A stretch of 64,000 bases of DNA from Neptunitalea chrysea (GCF_027924145.1 NZ_BRVP01000016.1:23700-87699); one strand, 5' to 3'. Counted from the first letter of the stretch, positions 35,677 through 47,340 are shown. A program made the numbers and translations. Notes: generated from the letters alone by a model not told the origin.

Positions 35677-36201
35677 ATGTATCAGAATTATAAAAACGTA
35701 GAACTAGTTAAACCTAGCGGGCTTGAATTAAAAGATCGTTTAGTAGGCGTACAAAGAGTTACCAAAGTAACCAAAGGTGGTAGAGCATTCGGATTTTCTG
35801 CTATTGTAGTAGTAGGTGATGAGAATGGTGTTGTAGGACATGGTTTAGGTAAATCTAAAGAAGTTGCAGACGCTATTTCTAAAGCGGTTGAGGATGCTAA
35901 AAAGAACTTAGTAAGAATTCCTTTAAATAAAGGTACATTACCTCATGAGCAAAAAGGTAAATACGGTGGAGCAAGAGTTTATATTCAACCGGCTTCTCAT
36001 GGTACTGGGGTAATTGCAGGTGGTGCAGTACGTTCAGTATTAGAAGCTGTAGGTGTACACGATGTATTATCGAAATCTCAAGGATCATCTAACCCTCACA
36101 ATGTTGTAAAAGCAACTTTTGATGCTTTATTACAATTAAGAGACGCTCGTACGATAGCAGCTCAAAGAGGAGTTTCTTTAGAAAAAGTTTTTAAAGGATA
36201 A
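35677..36201 (+). CDS. rpsE: 30S ribosomal protein S5
   Basis: S5 supports decoding accuracy and mRNA unwinding. The double-stranded-RNA-binding part is visible in [20 protein letters not shown] near residue 19, followed by [20 protein letters not shown]. It is 174 residues, six bases after rplR. Confidence 0.99.
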   Translation: MYQNYKNVELVKPSGLELKDRLVGVQRVTKVTKGGRAFGFSAIVVVGDENGVVGHGLGKSKEVADAISKAVEDAKKNLVRIPLNKGTLPHEQKGKYGGARVYIQPASHGTGVIAGGAVRSVLEAVGVHDVLSKSQGSSNPHNVVKATFDALLQLRDARTIAAQRGVSLEKVFKG

Positions 36202-36213
36202 AACAAGGATAAA

Positions 36214-36393
36214 ATGGCAAAGATTAAAGTTACACAAGTAAAAAGTAAAATTAAGCGTCCTGAAAACCAAAAAAGAACGCTTGAGGCACTTGGTCTTAAA
36301 GGTATTGGTCAGGTAGTGGAACATGAAGCTACTTCAAATATCCTTGGTATGGTAAATAAAGTTAAACACTTAGTTTCTGTTGAGGAAGCTTAA
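36214..36393 (+). CDS. rpmD: 50S ribosomal protein L30
   Basis: This short frame encodes 59 residues beginning MAKIKVTQVKSKIKRP and containing RTLEALGLKGIGQVVEHE, the standard L30 signature. L30 is a small 50S protein. It sits between rpsE and rplO, exactly where rpmD is expected in the spc operon. Confidence 0.98.
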   Translation: MAKIKVTQVKSKIKRPENQKRTLEALGLKGIGQVVEHEATSNILGMVNKVKHLVSVEEA

Positions 36394-36409
36394 TAATAGA
36401 TAGTGTATT

Positions 36410-36862
36410 ATGAGTTTAAGTAACTTACAACCGGCAGAAGGTTCAGTTCACAAAGACGGAAAAAGAGTTGGTAGAGGTGAAGGTTCCGGAAAAGGAGGCA
36501 CAGCTACAAGAGGTCATAAAGGAGCTAAATCTCGTTCTGGTTATTCTAAAAAGATTGGTTTTGAAGGTGGGCAAATGCCACTTCAAAGACGTGTTCCTAA
36601 GTTTGGGTTTAAAAACTTTAACCGCAAGGAGTATGTTGGTATCAATTTAGGTAAATTACAAGAAATGGTTGATAACGGTGTTGTAACAGACACTGTAGAT
36701 TTAGATGTTATTGTAGCTAATGGTTTAGCCAAGAAAACTGAGTTAGTTAAAATCCTTGGAGGAGGAGAATTAAAATCTAAATTAAAAGTAACCGTTCATA
36801 AATTTACTGCTAGCGCTAAAGCTGCTATTGAAGCGGCTGGTGGTGAAGCTGTGAGTTTATAA
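36410..36862 (+). CDS. rplO: 50S ribosomal protein L15
   Basis: L15 joins late 50S assembly. The glycine-rich N-terminus (KRVGRGEGSGKGGTATRGHK from residue 19) and GFEGGQMPLQRRVPKFGF near residue 50 are diagnostic. It is 150 residues and ends 13 bases before secY. Confidence 0.99.
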   Translation: MSLSNLQPAEGSVHKDGKRVGRGEGSGKGGTATRGHKGAKSRSGYSKKIGFEGGQMPLQRRVPKFGFKNFNRKEYVGINLGKLQEMVDNGVVTDTVDLDVIVANGLAKKTELVKILGGGELKSKLKVTVHKFTASAKAAIEAAGGEAVSL

Positions 36863-36875
36863 CCAATAAGCAACC

Positions 36876-38225
36876 ATGAAAAAATTTTTTGAGACATTAA
36901 CCAATATTTGGAACATTAAAGAATTGCGTGAGAGAGTAATTCTTACATTAACTTTGTTATTAGTGTATAGATTTGGATCTCATGTAGCTCTTCCAGGTAT
37001 TGACACTGCGCAATTATCTGAACTTACAAATAAAACCAGTGGTGGAGGATTGTTAGATATTCTTAACGCCTTTACTGGTGGGGCATTTGCAAAAGCATCT
37101 GTGTTTGCGTTAGGTATTATGCCGTATATTTCGGCTTCAATTGTAGTACAGTTAATGGGCCTTGCAATTCCTTATCTTCAAAAATTACAAAATGAAGGGG
37201 AAAGCGGAAGAAAAACAATCAACCAAATTACCAGATGGTTAACTATTGGTATTTGTATTGTTCAGGCACCAGCTTACCTTTGGGGATTAAAACAATTAGG
37301 TGTTCCAGAATCAGCTTTTGTTAAAGGTCAAGGTCTTGATTTCATTATACCTTCTGTAATTATCTTAGTAACGGGTACCATTGTTGCAATGTGGCTGGGT
37401 GAAAAGATTACGGATAAAGGTATTGGTAATGGTATCTCTTTATTAATCATGGTAGGTATTATTGCTAGACTTCCACAAGCATTCATGCAAGAAATTGCCT
37501 CTAGAGTTACCGAGAACAACGGTGGATGGATGGTAATTTTAATTGAAGTTATTGTTTGGTTTGTGGTTATATTACTAAGTATTATGCTGGTAATGGCTGT
37601 TAGGCAAATTGGTGTTCAGTATGCAAGAAGAACTGCAACTGGAGGATATGAGGAGAAAAATGTGATGGGTGGAGCTCGTCAGTTTATCCCTCTTAAACTT
37701 AACTCTTCTGGGGTTATGCCAATTATCTTTGCTCAAGCAATTATGTTTGTGCCAGGCTTATTAGCAGGTTTATCAGATTCTGAAACAGCACAGGGGGTTA
37801 AAACAGCCTTCAGTAACATGTTCGGGTTTTGGTATAACTTAGTATTTGCATTGTTGATAATCATTTTCACATACTTTTATACAGCTATCATGGTGCCAAC
37901 TAGTAAAATGGCAGATGATCTTAAGAGAAGTCAAGGGTTTATTCCTGGAGTACGTCCTGGTACAGAAACAGCTGATTATTTAGACAAAATTATGTCGTTA
38001 ATCACATTCCCTGGCTCATTATTCTTAGTTTGTATAGCGGTTCTGCCTGCATTAGCAAATAATGCTGGTATTCAACAAGCTTGGGCTATGTTTTATGGTG
38101 GTACTTCCTTGTTAATTATGGTAGGTGTTGCTATAGATACGATGCAACAAGTGAATTCATACTTGTTGAATAGACATTATGATGGTTTAATGAAAACTGG
38201 TAAAAACAGAAAAGTATCAGCATAA
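36876..38225 (+). CDS. secY: Protein translocase subunit SecY
   Basis: SecY is the channel of the Sec translocon in the inner membrane. About ten hydrophobic helices can be followed over 449 residues. Family segments are [16 protein letters not shown] near residue 34, the [16 protein letters not shown] helix near residue 79, and [17 protein letters not shown] near residue 250. It sits in its usual place after rplO. No map gene follows; infA comes next after one base. Confidence 0.98.
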   Translation: MKKFFETLTNIWNIKELRERVILTLTLLLVYRFGSHVALPGIDTAQLSELTNKTSGGGLLDILNAFTGGAFAKASVFALGIMPYISASIVVQLMGLAIPYLQKLQNEGESGRKTINQITRWLTIGICIVQAPAYLWGLKQLGVPESAFVKGQGLDFIIPSVIILVTGTIVAMWLGEKITDKGIGNGISLLIMVGIIARLPQAFMQEIASRVTENNGGWMVILIEVIVWFVVILLSIMLVMAVRQIGVQYARRTATGGYEEKNVMGGARQFIPLKLNSSGVMPIIFAQAIMFVPGLLAGLSDSETAQGVKTAFSNMFGFWYNLVFALLIIIFTYFYTAIMVPTSKMADDLKRSQGFIPGVRPGTETADYLDKIMSLITFPGSLFLVCIAVLPALANNAGIQQAWAMFYGGTSLLIMVGVAIDTMQQVNSYLLNRHYDGLMKTGKNRKVSA

Positions 38226-38226
38226 T

Positions 38227-38442
38227 ATGGCAAAACAGTCGGCAATAGAACAAGACGGAACCATTATTGAAGCATTGTCTAATGCAATGTTTAGAGTAGA
38301 GTTAGAAAATGGTCATGTGGTAACAGCACACATCTCTGGTAAAATGCGTATGCATTACATTAAGTTATTACCTGGAGATAAAGTGAAGCTTGAAATGAGC
38401 CCATATGATCTTTCAAAAGCAAGAATTACTTATAGATATTAA
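38227..38442 (+). CDS. infA: Translation initiation factor IF-1
   Basis: IF-1 binds the A site of the 30S subunit during initiation. The OB-fold is recognised by [20 protein letters not shown] and [19 protein letters not shown]. It is 71 residues, the normal size, and starts one base after the secY stop. Confidence 0.99.
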   Translation: MAKQSAIEQDGTIIEALSNAMFRVELENGHVVTAHISGKMRMHYIKLLPGDKVKLEMSPYDLSKARITYRY

Positions 38443-38453
38443 ATAGTAGTTAG

Positions 38454-38570
38454 ATGAAAGTAAGAGCATCACTGAAAAAGAGAAGTCCCGAGTGCAAGAT
38501 TGTGCGTCGTAAGGGGAGATTGTACGTAATTAACAAAAAGAATCCTAGATTTAAACAAAGACAAGGATAA
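38454..38570 (+). CDS. rpmJ: 50S ribosomal protein L36 (zinc-free type)
   Basis: A 38-residue frame starts [20 protein letters not shown] and ends FKQRQG, the L36 signature. Only one of the usual zinc-binding cysteines remains (PECK); the others are replaced and no CxxC is present, so this copy should not bind zinc. It lies between infA and rpsM in the conserved order. Confidence 0.97.
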   Translation: MKVRASLKKRSPECKIVRRKGRLYVINKKNPRFKQRQG

Positions 38571-38572
38571 TT

Positions 38573-38947
38573 ATGGCTAGAATCGCAGGTGTAGATATAC
38601 CAAACAACAAAAGAGGTGTTATATCTTTAACATATATCTTTGGTATAGGTAAAAGTAGAGCTAAAGAAATCTTAGAAACAGCTCAAGTAGATGAGAATAA
38701 AAAAGTATCAGATTGGAATGATGACGAAATAGGTCGTATTCGTGATGCTGTTGGTATTTTCACAATAGAAGGAGAATTACGTTCAGAAATTCAATTAAAC
38801 ATTAAACGTTTAATGGATATTGGATGTCAAAGAGGAATTCGTCATAGAGCTGGTTTACCGTTACGTGGTCAGCGTACTAAGAATAACTCTAGAACTAGAA
38901 AAGGTAAAAGAAAAACTGTTGCTAACAAGAAGAAGGCAACCAAATAA
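38573..38947 (+). CDS. rpsM: 30S ribosomal protein S13
   Basis: S13 bridges the 30S head to the 50S subunit. [20 protein letters not shown] at the start and [20 protein letters not shown] near residue 92 are diagnostic. It is 124 residues, two bases after rpmJ. Confidence 0.99.
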   Translation: MARIAGVDIPNNKRGVISLTYIFGIGKSRAKEILETAQVDENKKVSDWNDDEIGRIRDAVGIFTIEGELRSEIQLNIKRLMDIGCQRGIRHRAGLPLRGQRTKNNSRTRKGKRKTVANKKKATK

Positions 38948-38959
38948 TAAGTAGTTACA

Positions 38960-39358
38960 ATGGCAAAGTCGAATAAAACTGCAAAAAGTTCTAAAAAGCG
39001 TAAAGTTATAGTAGAATCAGTTGGTGAGGCACACATTTCTGCTACTTTTAATAATATCATTATTTCTTTAACAAATAAGAAAGGTGACGTTATTTCTTGG
39101 TCATCTGCCGGTAAAATGGGGTTCAGAGGTTCTAAAAAGAATACTCCTTACGCTGCTCAGGTAGCTGCCGAAGATGCTGCTAAAGTTGCAAATGAAGCTG
39201 GTTTACGCAAGGTTAAAGTTTTTGTAAAAGGACCTGGTAATGGTAGAGAATCTGCAATCAGATCTCTTCATAACACAGGGATTGAAGTTACAGAAATAAT
39301 AGACGTTACTCCACTACCTCATAATGGATGTCGTCCTCCAAAAAGAAGAAGAGTTTAA
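38960..39358 (+). CDS. rpsK: 30S ribosomal protein S11
   Basis: S11 lines the mRNA exit path on the platform. [20 protein letters not shown] near residue 24 and the end [17 protein letters not shown] are diagnostic. It is 132 residues. A structured gap of 85 bases separates it from rpsD. Confidence 0.99.
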   Translation: MAKSNKTAKSSKKRKVIVESVGEAHISATFNNIIISLTNKKGDVISWSSAGKMGFRGSKKNTPYAAQVAAEDAAKVANEAGLRKVKVFVKGPGNGRESAIRSLHNTGIEVTEIIDVTPLPHNGCRPPKRRRV

Positions 39359-39374
39359 TTATAATTCATAACAT

Positions 39375-39429
39375 TTAAGGGCGCTGATACGATTATCGAA
39401 GGATAGCCTTAATTCATAATCGCCCTTAA
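39375..39429 (+). promoter_or_regulatory. Long hairpin leader candidate before rpsD
   Basis: TTAAGGGCG (39375-39383) pairs perfectly with CGCCCTTAA (39421-39429), enclosing 37 bases that include a smaller AAGG/CCTT hairpin (39399-39410). A T-rich stretch follows, then the rpsD ATG at 39444. Position directly before the S4 gene suggests an S4-binding leader. I recall that S4 leader motifs have been predicted in Bacteroidetes, but could not check. Confidence 0.55.
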
Positions 39430-39443
39430 TAATTTTTAAAGAA

Positions 39444-40049
39444 ATGGCAAGATATACTGGTCCAAAAACTAAAATTGCTCGTAAGTTTGGTGAAGCAATT
39501 TTTGGAGATGATAAATCTTTCGAAAAAAGAAATTATCCTCCAGGTCAACATGGTAATAACCGTAGAAGAGGTAAAAAATCTGAATATGCAATCCAGTTAA
39601 TGGAGAAGCAAAAAGCAAAATATACATATGGTATATTAGAGCGTCAGTTCAGAAACCTATTCGAAAAAGCTAACCGTAGCAAAGGGGTTACAGGTGAGGT
39701 ATTATTACAATTATGCGAGTCTCGTTTAGATAACGTTGTTTACAGAATGGGAGTAGCTCCATCAAGAAGAGGTGCTCGTCAATTAGTTTCACACCGTCAC
39801 ATTACAGTTAACGGAGAGATTGTAAATATACCATCTTATGCAATGAAAGCAGGTGATGTTGTAGGTGTAAGAGAAAAATCTAAATCTTTAGAGGTAATTG
39901 AAAACTCATTAGCTGCGAACAGTACTGTTTACGAATGGATTACTTGGAATACGGAAAAGAAAGAAGGTACATTTGTAGCTGTTCCTGAAAGACTTCAGAT
40001 TCCTGAAAACATTAAAGAACAGTTAATCGTCGAGTTATACTCTAAATAA
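39444..40049 (+). CDS. rpsD: 30S ribosomal protein S4
   Basis: S4 starts 30S assembly and in E. coli represses its own operon. [20 protein letters not shown] at the start and the S4 RNA-binding domain ([20 protein letters not shown] near residue 90, then [20 protein letters not shown]) are diagnostic. It is 201 residues. Its gene is preceded by the 39375-39429 hairpin. Confidence 0.99.
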   Translation: MARYTGPKTKIARKFGEAIFGDDKSFEKRNYPPGQHGNNRRRGKKSEYAIQLMEKQKAKYTYGILERQFRNLFEKANRSKGVTGEVLLQLCESRLDNVVYRMGVAPSRRGARQLVSHRHITVNGEIVNIPSYAMKAGDVVGVREKSKSLEVIENSLAANSTVYEWITWNTEKKEGTFVAVPERLQIPENIKEQLIVELYSK

Positions 40050-40073
40050 TAAATAAAAGACAGCAGTCATACT

Positions 40074-41066
40074 ATGGCATTATTTAATTTTCAAAAGCCC
40101 GATAAAGTTATAATGATTGATTCTTCAGATTTTGAAGGGAAGTTTGAATTCCGCCCTTTAGAACCTGGATATGGATTGACCGTTGGTAACGCATTACGAA
40201 GAGTTCTATTATCTTCGCTTGAAGGGTTCGCTATCAGTTCGATAAGAATTGATAAAGTAGAGCATGAGTTCTCTACTATTCCCGGAGTAGTTGAAGATGT
40301 TACAGAAATTATTCTGAATTTAAAACAAGTACGTTTTAAGAGACAGATTGAAGATATTGACAATGAAACAGTGTCTATTTCAGTAGGAGGAACAGAACAA
40401 TTAACTGCTGGCGATTTCCAAAAATTTATTTCCGGATTTCAAGTTTTGAATCCGGATTTAGTTATCTGTAATATGGAATCTGATATTACACTAAACATGG
40501 AAATCACTATAGAAAAAGGTAGAGGTTATGTTCCTGCTGAAGAGAACAAAAAGCCAAATGCGCCGCTAGGTGTTATAGCTACCGATTCTATCTACACTCC
40601 TGTTAAGAACGTAAAATATAGTATAGAAAACTATCGTGTAGAACAAAAAACTGATTATGAAAAATTAGTTTTTGAAATCATCACCGATGGTTCTATTCAT
40701 CCAAAGGATGCTTTAACTGAAGCTGCAAAAACATTAATTCACCACTTCATGTTATTCTCAGATGAACGTATAACATTAGAAGCAGATGAAATTGCACAAA
40801 CAGAAACATATGATGAAGAATCATTACATATGCGCCAGTTACTTAAAACTAAGTTGGTAGATATGGATCTTTCTGTAAGAGCATTAAACTGTTTAAAAGC
40901 TGCAGAAGTTGATACACTAGGAGATTTAGTATCTTTCAATAAGAATGACTTAATGAAATTCCGAAACTTTGGTAAAAAATCTTTAACAGAGTTAGAAGAG
41001 CTTGTTCATAATAAGAGCCTACACTTCGGAATGGATTTATCAAAATATAAATTAGATAAAGATTAG
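40074..41066 (+). CDS. rpoA: DNA-directed RNA polymerase alpha subunit
   Basis: The alpha subunit dimerises to start polymerase assembly and its C-terminal domain contacts activators and promoter [23 protein letters not shown] near residue 25 is the dimerisation signature, and the C-terminal domain is seen in [20 protein letters not shown] and [16 protein letters not shown]. It is 330 residues, 24 bases after rpsD. Confidence 0.99.
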   Translation: MALFNFQKPDKVIMIDSSDFEGKFEFRPLEPGYGLTVGNALRRVLLSSLEGFAISSIRIDKVEHEFSTIPGVVEDVTEIILNLKQVRFKRQIEDIDNETVSISVGGTEQLTAGDFQKFISGFQVLNPDLVICNMESDITLNMEITIEKGRGYVPAEENKKPNAPLGVIATDSIYTPVKNVKYSIENYRVEQKTDYEKLVFEIITDGSIHPKDALTEAAKTLIHHFMLFSDERITLEADEIAQTETYDEESLHMRQLLKTKLVDMDLSVRALNCLKAAEVDTLGDLVSFNKNDLMKFRNFGKKSLTELEELVHNKSLHFGMDLSKYKLDKD

Positions 41067-41095
41067 CTGTTGGCTAAAGTGTAATACATAGGAAA

Positions 41096-41608
41096 ATGAG
41101 ACACGGAAATAAGATCAATAATTTAGGAAGAAAAACTGCTCATAGAAAAGCTATGCTAGCTAATATGGCATGTTCTTTAATAGAACATAAGCGTATTAAT
41201 ACTACTGTTGCCAAAGCTAAAGCACTTAAGCAGTTTGTGGAGCCTCTTATTACTAAGGCTAAAACTGAAAACAATAAGGAGATTGCTGGTAGCACTCACA
41301 ATAAAAGAATTGTTTTTAGTGAATTAAGAAGTAAATATGCAGTTACTGAATTATTTGGTGCTGTAGCTGATAAAGTTGGTGATAGACCAGGAGGATATAC
41401 TAGAATTATTAAACTAGGTAATCGTTTAGGGGATAACGCTGATATGGCAATGATAGAGTTAGTTGATTTTAACGAACTTTACAATGCAGGTAAACCAGCT
41501 AAGAAGAAATCTACTCGTAGAGGTAGATCTAAAAAAGCTGAAGAAGGTGCTGAGCAACCAGCTACAGAGGCTACTAACGAAGAAGCTAATGACAAAACGA
41601 ATGAATAA
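41096..41608 (+). CDS. rplQ: 50S ribosomal protein L17 with C-terminal extension
   Basis: L17 lies by the tunnel exit. [20 protein letters not shown] at the start and [20 protein letters not shown] near residue 99 are diagnostic. The core ends near residue 130; a low-complexity tail follows, first lysine-rich ([12 protein letters not shown]) and then acidic ([15 protein letters not shown]), giving 170 residues against about 120-130 in E. coli. Last gene of the cluster, with a terminator after it. Confidence 0.98.
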   Translation: MRHGNKINNLGRKTAHRKAMLANMACSLIEHKRINTTVAKAKALKQFVEPLITKAKTENNKEIAGSTHNKRIVFSELRSKYAVTELFGAVADKVGDRPGGYTRIIKLGNRLGDNADMAMIELVDFNELYNAGKPAKKKSTRRGRSKKAEEGAEQPATEATNEEANDKTNE

Positions 41609-41638
41609 CATTTGTTTTTAAATATTATTAAATTTTAG

Positions 41639-41670
41639 AAGGATAAACTTTTTAGTTTATCCTTTTTTTT
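41639..41670 (+). terminator. Terminator of the ribosomal protein cluster
   Basis: AGGATAAACT (41640-41649), a four-T loop and AGTTTATCCT (41654-41663) form a perfect ten-pair stem followed by a T run, just after rplQ. Confidence 0.9.
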
Positions 41671-41717
41671 GTGTTATTTTGTATCATATTTCAAACATCA
41701 CTTTTAGACCTATATAG

Positions 41718-42821
41718 ATGAAATATAAAGCGAGAAAAAAGGCAGTTCTATTATTAGCAGATGGTACTGTTTTTTATGGAAAAGCTGTAGGCCGAGAAGG
41801 TACTGCATTTGGAGAGGTTTGTTTTAACACCGGAATGACCGGTTATCAGGAAATTTTTACCGATCCTTCTTATTTTGGGCAAATAATGGTTACTACAAAT
41901 GCCCATATTGGTAATTACGGAACTAATAAAGACGAAATTGAATCTGACGGCGTTAAAATTGCTGGTCTGGTTTGTAAAAATTTCAGTTTTGATTATTCAA
42001 GAGTAGCTGCCGATCTTTCTTTAGAGGATTTTTTAGAAAATAATAATTTGTTTGCTATATCAGACGTTGACACCAGAGCGTTAGTGGCATATATTAGAGA
42101 TAATGGAGCACAAAATGCTGTTATTTCTACAGAAGTTGATCAGTTAGAAGCATTAAGAGAAAAACTTTCCCAAGTACCGGATATGAATGGTTTGGAGTTG
42201 GCTTCTAAAGTATCAACTAAAGAGCCTTATTTTTATGGTAACGAAGATGCTACGTATAAAGTGGCTGCGCTAGATTTGGGTATTAAAACTAATATTCTAA
42301 GAAATTTAGCTCAAAGAGATTGCTATATAAAAGTATTTCCGTACAACACTCCATTTGAAGAAATGAAGGCATGGGAGCCTAATGGTTATTTCTTGTCTAA
42401 TGGACCTGGTGACCCTCAACCGTTATCTGGGGCTATAAATGTAGCTAAAGAGGTGATTAAGGAAGATGCACCAATGTTTGGAATCTGTTTAGGGCACCAA
42501 ATTATTGCTTTGGCAAATGGGATATCTACTTATAAAATGCACCACGGACACAGAGGAATTAATCACCCGGTTAAGAATCTTGAAAGCGGAAAAGGAGAAA
42601 TTACTTCTCAAAACCACGGTTTTGCTGTAAGTAGTGAAGAAACCGAAAAACATCCTGAAGTTGAGATTACTCATTTACATTTAAATGATAATACAATTGC
42701 AGGATTAAAAATGAAGAATCAGAAAGTATTCTCGGTACAATACCACCCTGAGGCTAGTCCGGGACCACACGATGCTTCTTATTTATTCGATCAATTTTTG
42801 GAAAATATTAAAACTAACTAA
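41718..42821 (+). CDS. carA: Carbamoyl-phosphate synthase small subunit
   Basis: CarA is the glutaminase subunit that feeds ammonia to CarB for carbamoyl phosphate, used in pyrimidine and arginine synthesis. The N-terminal domain begins KAVLLLADGTVFYGKAVG, and the class I amidotransferase nucleophile is the cysteine in FGICLGHQIIAL near residue 258, with the histidine-glutamate pair in VQYHPEASPGPHD near the end. It is 367 residues. The large subunit gene carB is not adjacent; eno follows after 12 bases, an unusual partner. Confidence 0.97.
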   Translation: MKYKARKKAVLLLADGTVFYGKAVGREGTAFGEVCFNTGMTGYQEIFTDPSYFGQIMVTTNAHIGNYGTNKDEIESDGVKIAGLVCKNFSFDYSRVAADLSLEDFLENNNLFAISDVDTRALVAYIRDNGAQNAVISTEVDQLEALREKLSQVPDMNGLELASKVSTKEPYFYGNEDATYKVAALDLGIKTNILRNLAQRDCYIKVFPYNTPFEEMKAWEPNGYFLSNGPGDPQPLSGAINVAKEVIKEDAPMFGICLGHQIIALANGISTYKMHHGHRGINHPVKNLESGKGEITSQNHGFAVSSEETEKHPEVEITHLHLNDNTIAGLKMKNQKVFSVQYHPEASPGPHDASYLFDQFLENIKTN

Positions 42822-44126
<1,305 letters not shown>

Positions 44127-44150
44127 GAAATATTGTACATAGAATTAATG

Positions 44151-44178
44151 AAAAGCCTCTTGTTAAGAGGCTTTTTTA
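44151..44178 (+). terminator. Terminator of carA-eno
   Basis: AAAAGCCTCTT (44151-44161) and AAGAGGCTTTT (44165-44175) form a perfect 11-pair stem followed by T residues, 25 bases past the eno stop. Confidence 0.9.
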
Positions 44179-44292
44179 TTTTAAAACGTTAAAATTTAGT
44201 ATTTAATAGTTTTTTAATAGTGAGAAGGTTTTTTATTTGATTTATAATCAATAATTTAACGGAGCTGTAAATCAAACTCAAAATCTGTTATC

Positions 44293-45909
44293 TTGCAACG
44301 AAATTTTTTATTTGTATCCGCTGAAAATGATGCCATACCTTTATGTAAAGCTGGAGGGATGGGCGACGTAGTTAGAGACATTCCACGCCATATAGCTGCT
44401 TCTGGTGATATGGTTAGTGTTGTTACTCCTGCTTATGGGAGATTGCATTTAAAAGGAACCTTTATAGAAGAATTACATTTTGTTTACAGAGGGCAGCCTA
44501 CTGTAGCATATTTATATGAAGTTCCGGGTAAAAAAAAGATTCCAAATATACGTCACTATGTTATAGATCATCCAGATATTAAATCTGGAAATATAGCAGA
44601 CATCTATATGAATGATTTTACCCAACCATTTTTTACTGATGCATGTACCTTTTCATTATTTACGGTCGCCGTTGCTCAAGCTATAAAGCAGAAAAGTTTT
44701 AATGTACTTGATATTTGCCATTTGCATGATTGGCATACCAGTTTATTGTTATTATTGAGAAGATATCATCCAGATTATCAACAGACCTTAAATGACATTA
44801 GATTTGTGTATTCCATACATAATTTAGCCATACAAGGAATTCGTCCTTTTGATGGGAATTATTCATCTATGAAGGCGTTCTTTCCATATATAAGTTTCGA
44901 TAACGATAAATTGAAGGATCCTAGGTATCCTGATTGTATAAATTTAATGGCAGTTGGTATTAGGTTTGCAGATACTGTACATACTGTTTCTGATTCCTAT
45001 AAAGAAAATATTCAAGAGCCTAGTAACTTTCCTCATTTTATAGGAGGCGAAGGTTTAGAGAATGATTTAAAGAATGCTCAGTTAGAGGGTAGGTTGTTTG
45101 GTATATTGAATGGATGTAATTACAAAAACTATACGATAGCTAAAAGAGGTAAGTTATACCCAAACATTTTAAGAGCTTTGTTTAAGGGCTTAGACGATGA
45201 AGAGAAATCTTATAAGCATGACTTTTTAAAACATACCGCAGAAAAAGTAGTAAATCTAATAGAGGTTAAGCCTGCTTTCATTTGTTCTAGTGTGGCTAGA
45301 TTAACAGAGCAGAAGTTTTATTTCTTTAAAGAAGACCCTGCACTGCTTGAAAGTATGCTTAGAAGGCTCAAAAAGGATGAGGGTATATATATCCTTTTAG
45401 GAACAGGTGCTCCAGACTACGAGGAGTTGTTTAGAAGCTTTAGTTATGCACATGATAACTTTATTTTTGTAAATGTTCAGTCTGAGGAGGTGATAGATTC
45501 TTTATATCTGGAATCTAAACTTTATTTAATGCCGAGTTTATTTGAACCTTGCGGTATTAGTCAGATGTTGGCAATGAGAAGCGGACAGCCATGTTTAGTA
45601 CATAATACAGGTGGGTTAAAAGATACTGTTGTACATCAAAAAACAGGTTTTGTTTTTGAAGGAGATACCTTTGAGGAAAAGAAGATAAACTTTATGCAAG
45701 TTTTTGATGAGCTACTTAATTTGTTTTTTAATGATAAAACTAGATGGAGAAGTATATCTAGAGCTGCAAAACGTCAAAAATTCACCTGGGAAAATTCTGT
45801 AGAGCGTTATTATACGTTGTTGTATAAAATGGCGTATCATGCCCCAATACAGAATAAGCGCAGAAAACCCCGTGCAGAAAGCAATTCTAAGGAGAATATT
45901 GTGAGATAA
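44293..45909 (+). CDS. Glycogen/starch synthase (GT5 family)
   Basis: A GT5 glycosyltransferase that lengthens alpha-1,4-glucan from a nucleotide sugar. The N-terminal substrate loop is LCKAGGMGDVV near residue 17, the HDWHTSLLL motif near residue 145, VARLTEQK supplies the arginine-lysine pair, and SLFEPCGISQMLAMRSGQP near residue 419 is the C-terminal donor-binding motif. It is 538 residues with a short basic tail. The start codon is TTG; no in-frame ATG occurs before the conserved part. No glgB, glgC or glgP lies nearby, so the sugar donor and product are not certain. Confidence 0.88.
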   Translation: MQRNFLFVSAENDAIPLCKAGGMGDVVRDIPRHIAASGDMVSVVTPAYGRLHLKGTFIEELHFVYRGQPTVAYLYEVPGKKKIPNIRHYVIDHPDIKSGNIADIYMNDFTQPFFTDACTFSLFTVAVAQAIKQKSFNVLDICHLHDWHTSLLLLLRRYHPDYQQTLNDIRFVYSIHNLAIQGIRPFDGNYSSMKAFFPYISFDNDKLKDPRYPDCINLMAVGIRFADTVHTVSDSYKENIQEPSNFPHFIGGEGLENDLKNAQLEGRLFGILNGCNYKNYTIAKRGKLYPNILRALFKGLDDEEKSYKHDFLKHTAEKVVNLIEVKPAFICSSVARLTEQKFYFFKEDPALLESMLRRLKKDEGIYILLGTGAPDYEELFRSFSYAHDNFIFVNVQSEEVIDSLYLESKLYLMPSLFEPCGISQMLAMRSGQPCLVHNTGGLKDTVVHQKTGFVFEGDTFEEKKINFMQVFDELLNLFFNDKTRWRSISRAAKRQKFTWENSVERYYTLLYKMAYHAPIQNKRRKPRAESNSKENIVR

Positions 45910-46034
45910 TAAACATATTGTATTCTAAATTAGCAAAGAACGATTTGAATACGCAATTCAATTCAGTTTATTTTCGTAAATTCGCAATAGAAATCTTTTA
46001 TAAAATACTTCACTAAAAATTTTTAAATAAAAAA

Positions 46035-47318
46035 ATGTCAGATAAAGCAACGTTAGAATACAATGGTGAAAAATTTGAATTTCCCATAATTAAAGGAACT
46101 GAAGATGAAATAGCTGTTGATATTAAAACATTACGTGCTGGTTCAGGTATAATTACTATAGACCCTGGGTATAAAAATACTGGAGCTTGTGAAAGTGCCA
46201 TTACCTACTTAGATGGGGAAAAAGGTATTTTGAGATATAGAGGGTACTCTATTGAAGACTTAGCCGAGAAAGCTACCTTTTTAGAAGTAATTTACCTATT
46301 AATATTTGGGGAGCTACCAACTTCAGACCAGCTGAAAAAATTTAAATCAGATATAGATGATGAGGCTATTGTTGATCAGGATATGAAGAAGATCATCGAT
46401 GGTTTCCCTAAGTATGCACACCCAATGGGGGTATTATCTTCGTTAACAAGCGCGCTTATTGCTTTTAACCCATCTTCTGTGAATGTAGCTTCAGAAGGTG
46501 ATATGTATAAAGCAATTGTGAAATTGTTAGCTAAGTTCCCTATTTTAGTAGCTTGGACATATCATAAAAGAACTGGTTTGCCATTAGATTATGGGGATTC
46601 TAGTTTAGGTTATGTAGAGAACTTCGCTAAAATGATGTTCCAGAAGCCAAACCGTGCTTATGAACCAAATCAGGTAGTAATTGATGCTTTACAAAAGTTA
46701 TTAATTTTGCATGGTGACCACGAACAAAACTGTTCTACATCTACAGTGAGAATCGTAGGTTCTTCTCATGCGGGTCTTTTTGCTTCTATTTCGGCAGGTA
46801 TTTCTGCTCTTTGGGGGCCACTTCATGGTGGTGCTAACCAAGCAGTATTAGAAATGCTTGAAGCTATTAAAGCAGATGGTGGTGACACTAAAAAATATAT
46901 GGCTAAGGCTAAGGATAAAGATGATCCGTTCCGTTTAATGGGATTTGGACACAGAGTTTACAAAAATTTTGATCCTCGTGCTCGTATCATTAAAAAAGCT
47001 GCAGATGAAGTACTAGAAAGTTTAGGAGTAAGTGATCCTATTCTTGATATTGCTAAAGGACTTGAAAAAGAGGCTTTAGAAGATCAGTACTTTGTAGATA
47101 GAAAATTATATCCGAACGTAGATTTCTACTCTGGTATTATTTATAGAGCTTTAGGAATTCCGGTAGAAATGTTTACCGTTATGTTTGCTCTTGGTAGACT
47201 ACCTGGTTGGATTTCTCAATGGAGAGAGATGCGTTTACGTAATGAACCTATTGGAAGACCAAGACAGGTTTATATTGGTGAAAACGCCAGAGATTATAAA
47301 GATATAGCCGATAGATAA
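46035..47318 (+). CDS. gltA: Citrate synthase (type II)
   Basis: Citrate synthase condenses acetyl-CoA and oxaloacetate at the start of the TCA cycle. The catalytic histidines are in WGPLHGGANQAVLEML near residue 258 and MGFGHRVYKNFDPRARI near residue 303, and the aspartate in NVDFYSGIIYRALGIP near residue 359. At 427 residues with an N-terminal beta-rich extension it is the NADH-sensitive hexameric type. Transcribed alone, with a terminator. Confidence 0.98.
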   Translation: MSDKATLEYNGEKFEFPIIKGTEDEIAVDIKTLRAGSGIITIDPGYKNTGACESAITYLDGEKGILRYRGYSIEDLAEKATFLEVIYLLIFGELPTSDQLKKFKSDIDDEAIVDQDMKKIIDGFPKYAHPMGVLSSLTSALIAFNPSSVNVASEGDMYKAIVKLLAKFPILVAWTYHKRTGLPLDYGDSSLGYVENFAKMMFQKPNRAYEPNQVVIDALQKLLILHGDHEQNCSTSTVRIVGSSHAGLFASISAGISALWGPLHGGANQAVLEMLEAIKADGGDTKKYMAKAKDKDDPFRLMGFGHRVYKNFDPRARIIKKAADEVLESLGVSDPILDIAKGLEKEALEDQYFVDRKLYPNVDFYSGIIYRALGIPVEMFTVMFALGRLPGWISQWREMRLRNEPIGRPRQVYIGENARDYKDIADR

Positions 47319-47340
47319 TATTTGAAGCTAACGATATATA

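Noticed and set aside
44289..44297. TATCTTGC as a -7 box for the GT5 gene
   Set aside because: It deviates from the consensus and overlaps the TTG start codon, with no later in-frame start before the conserved sequence.
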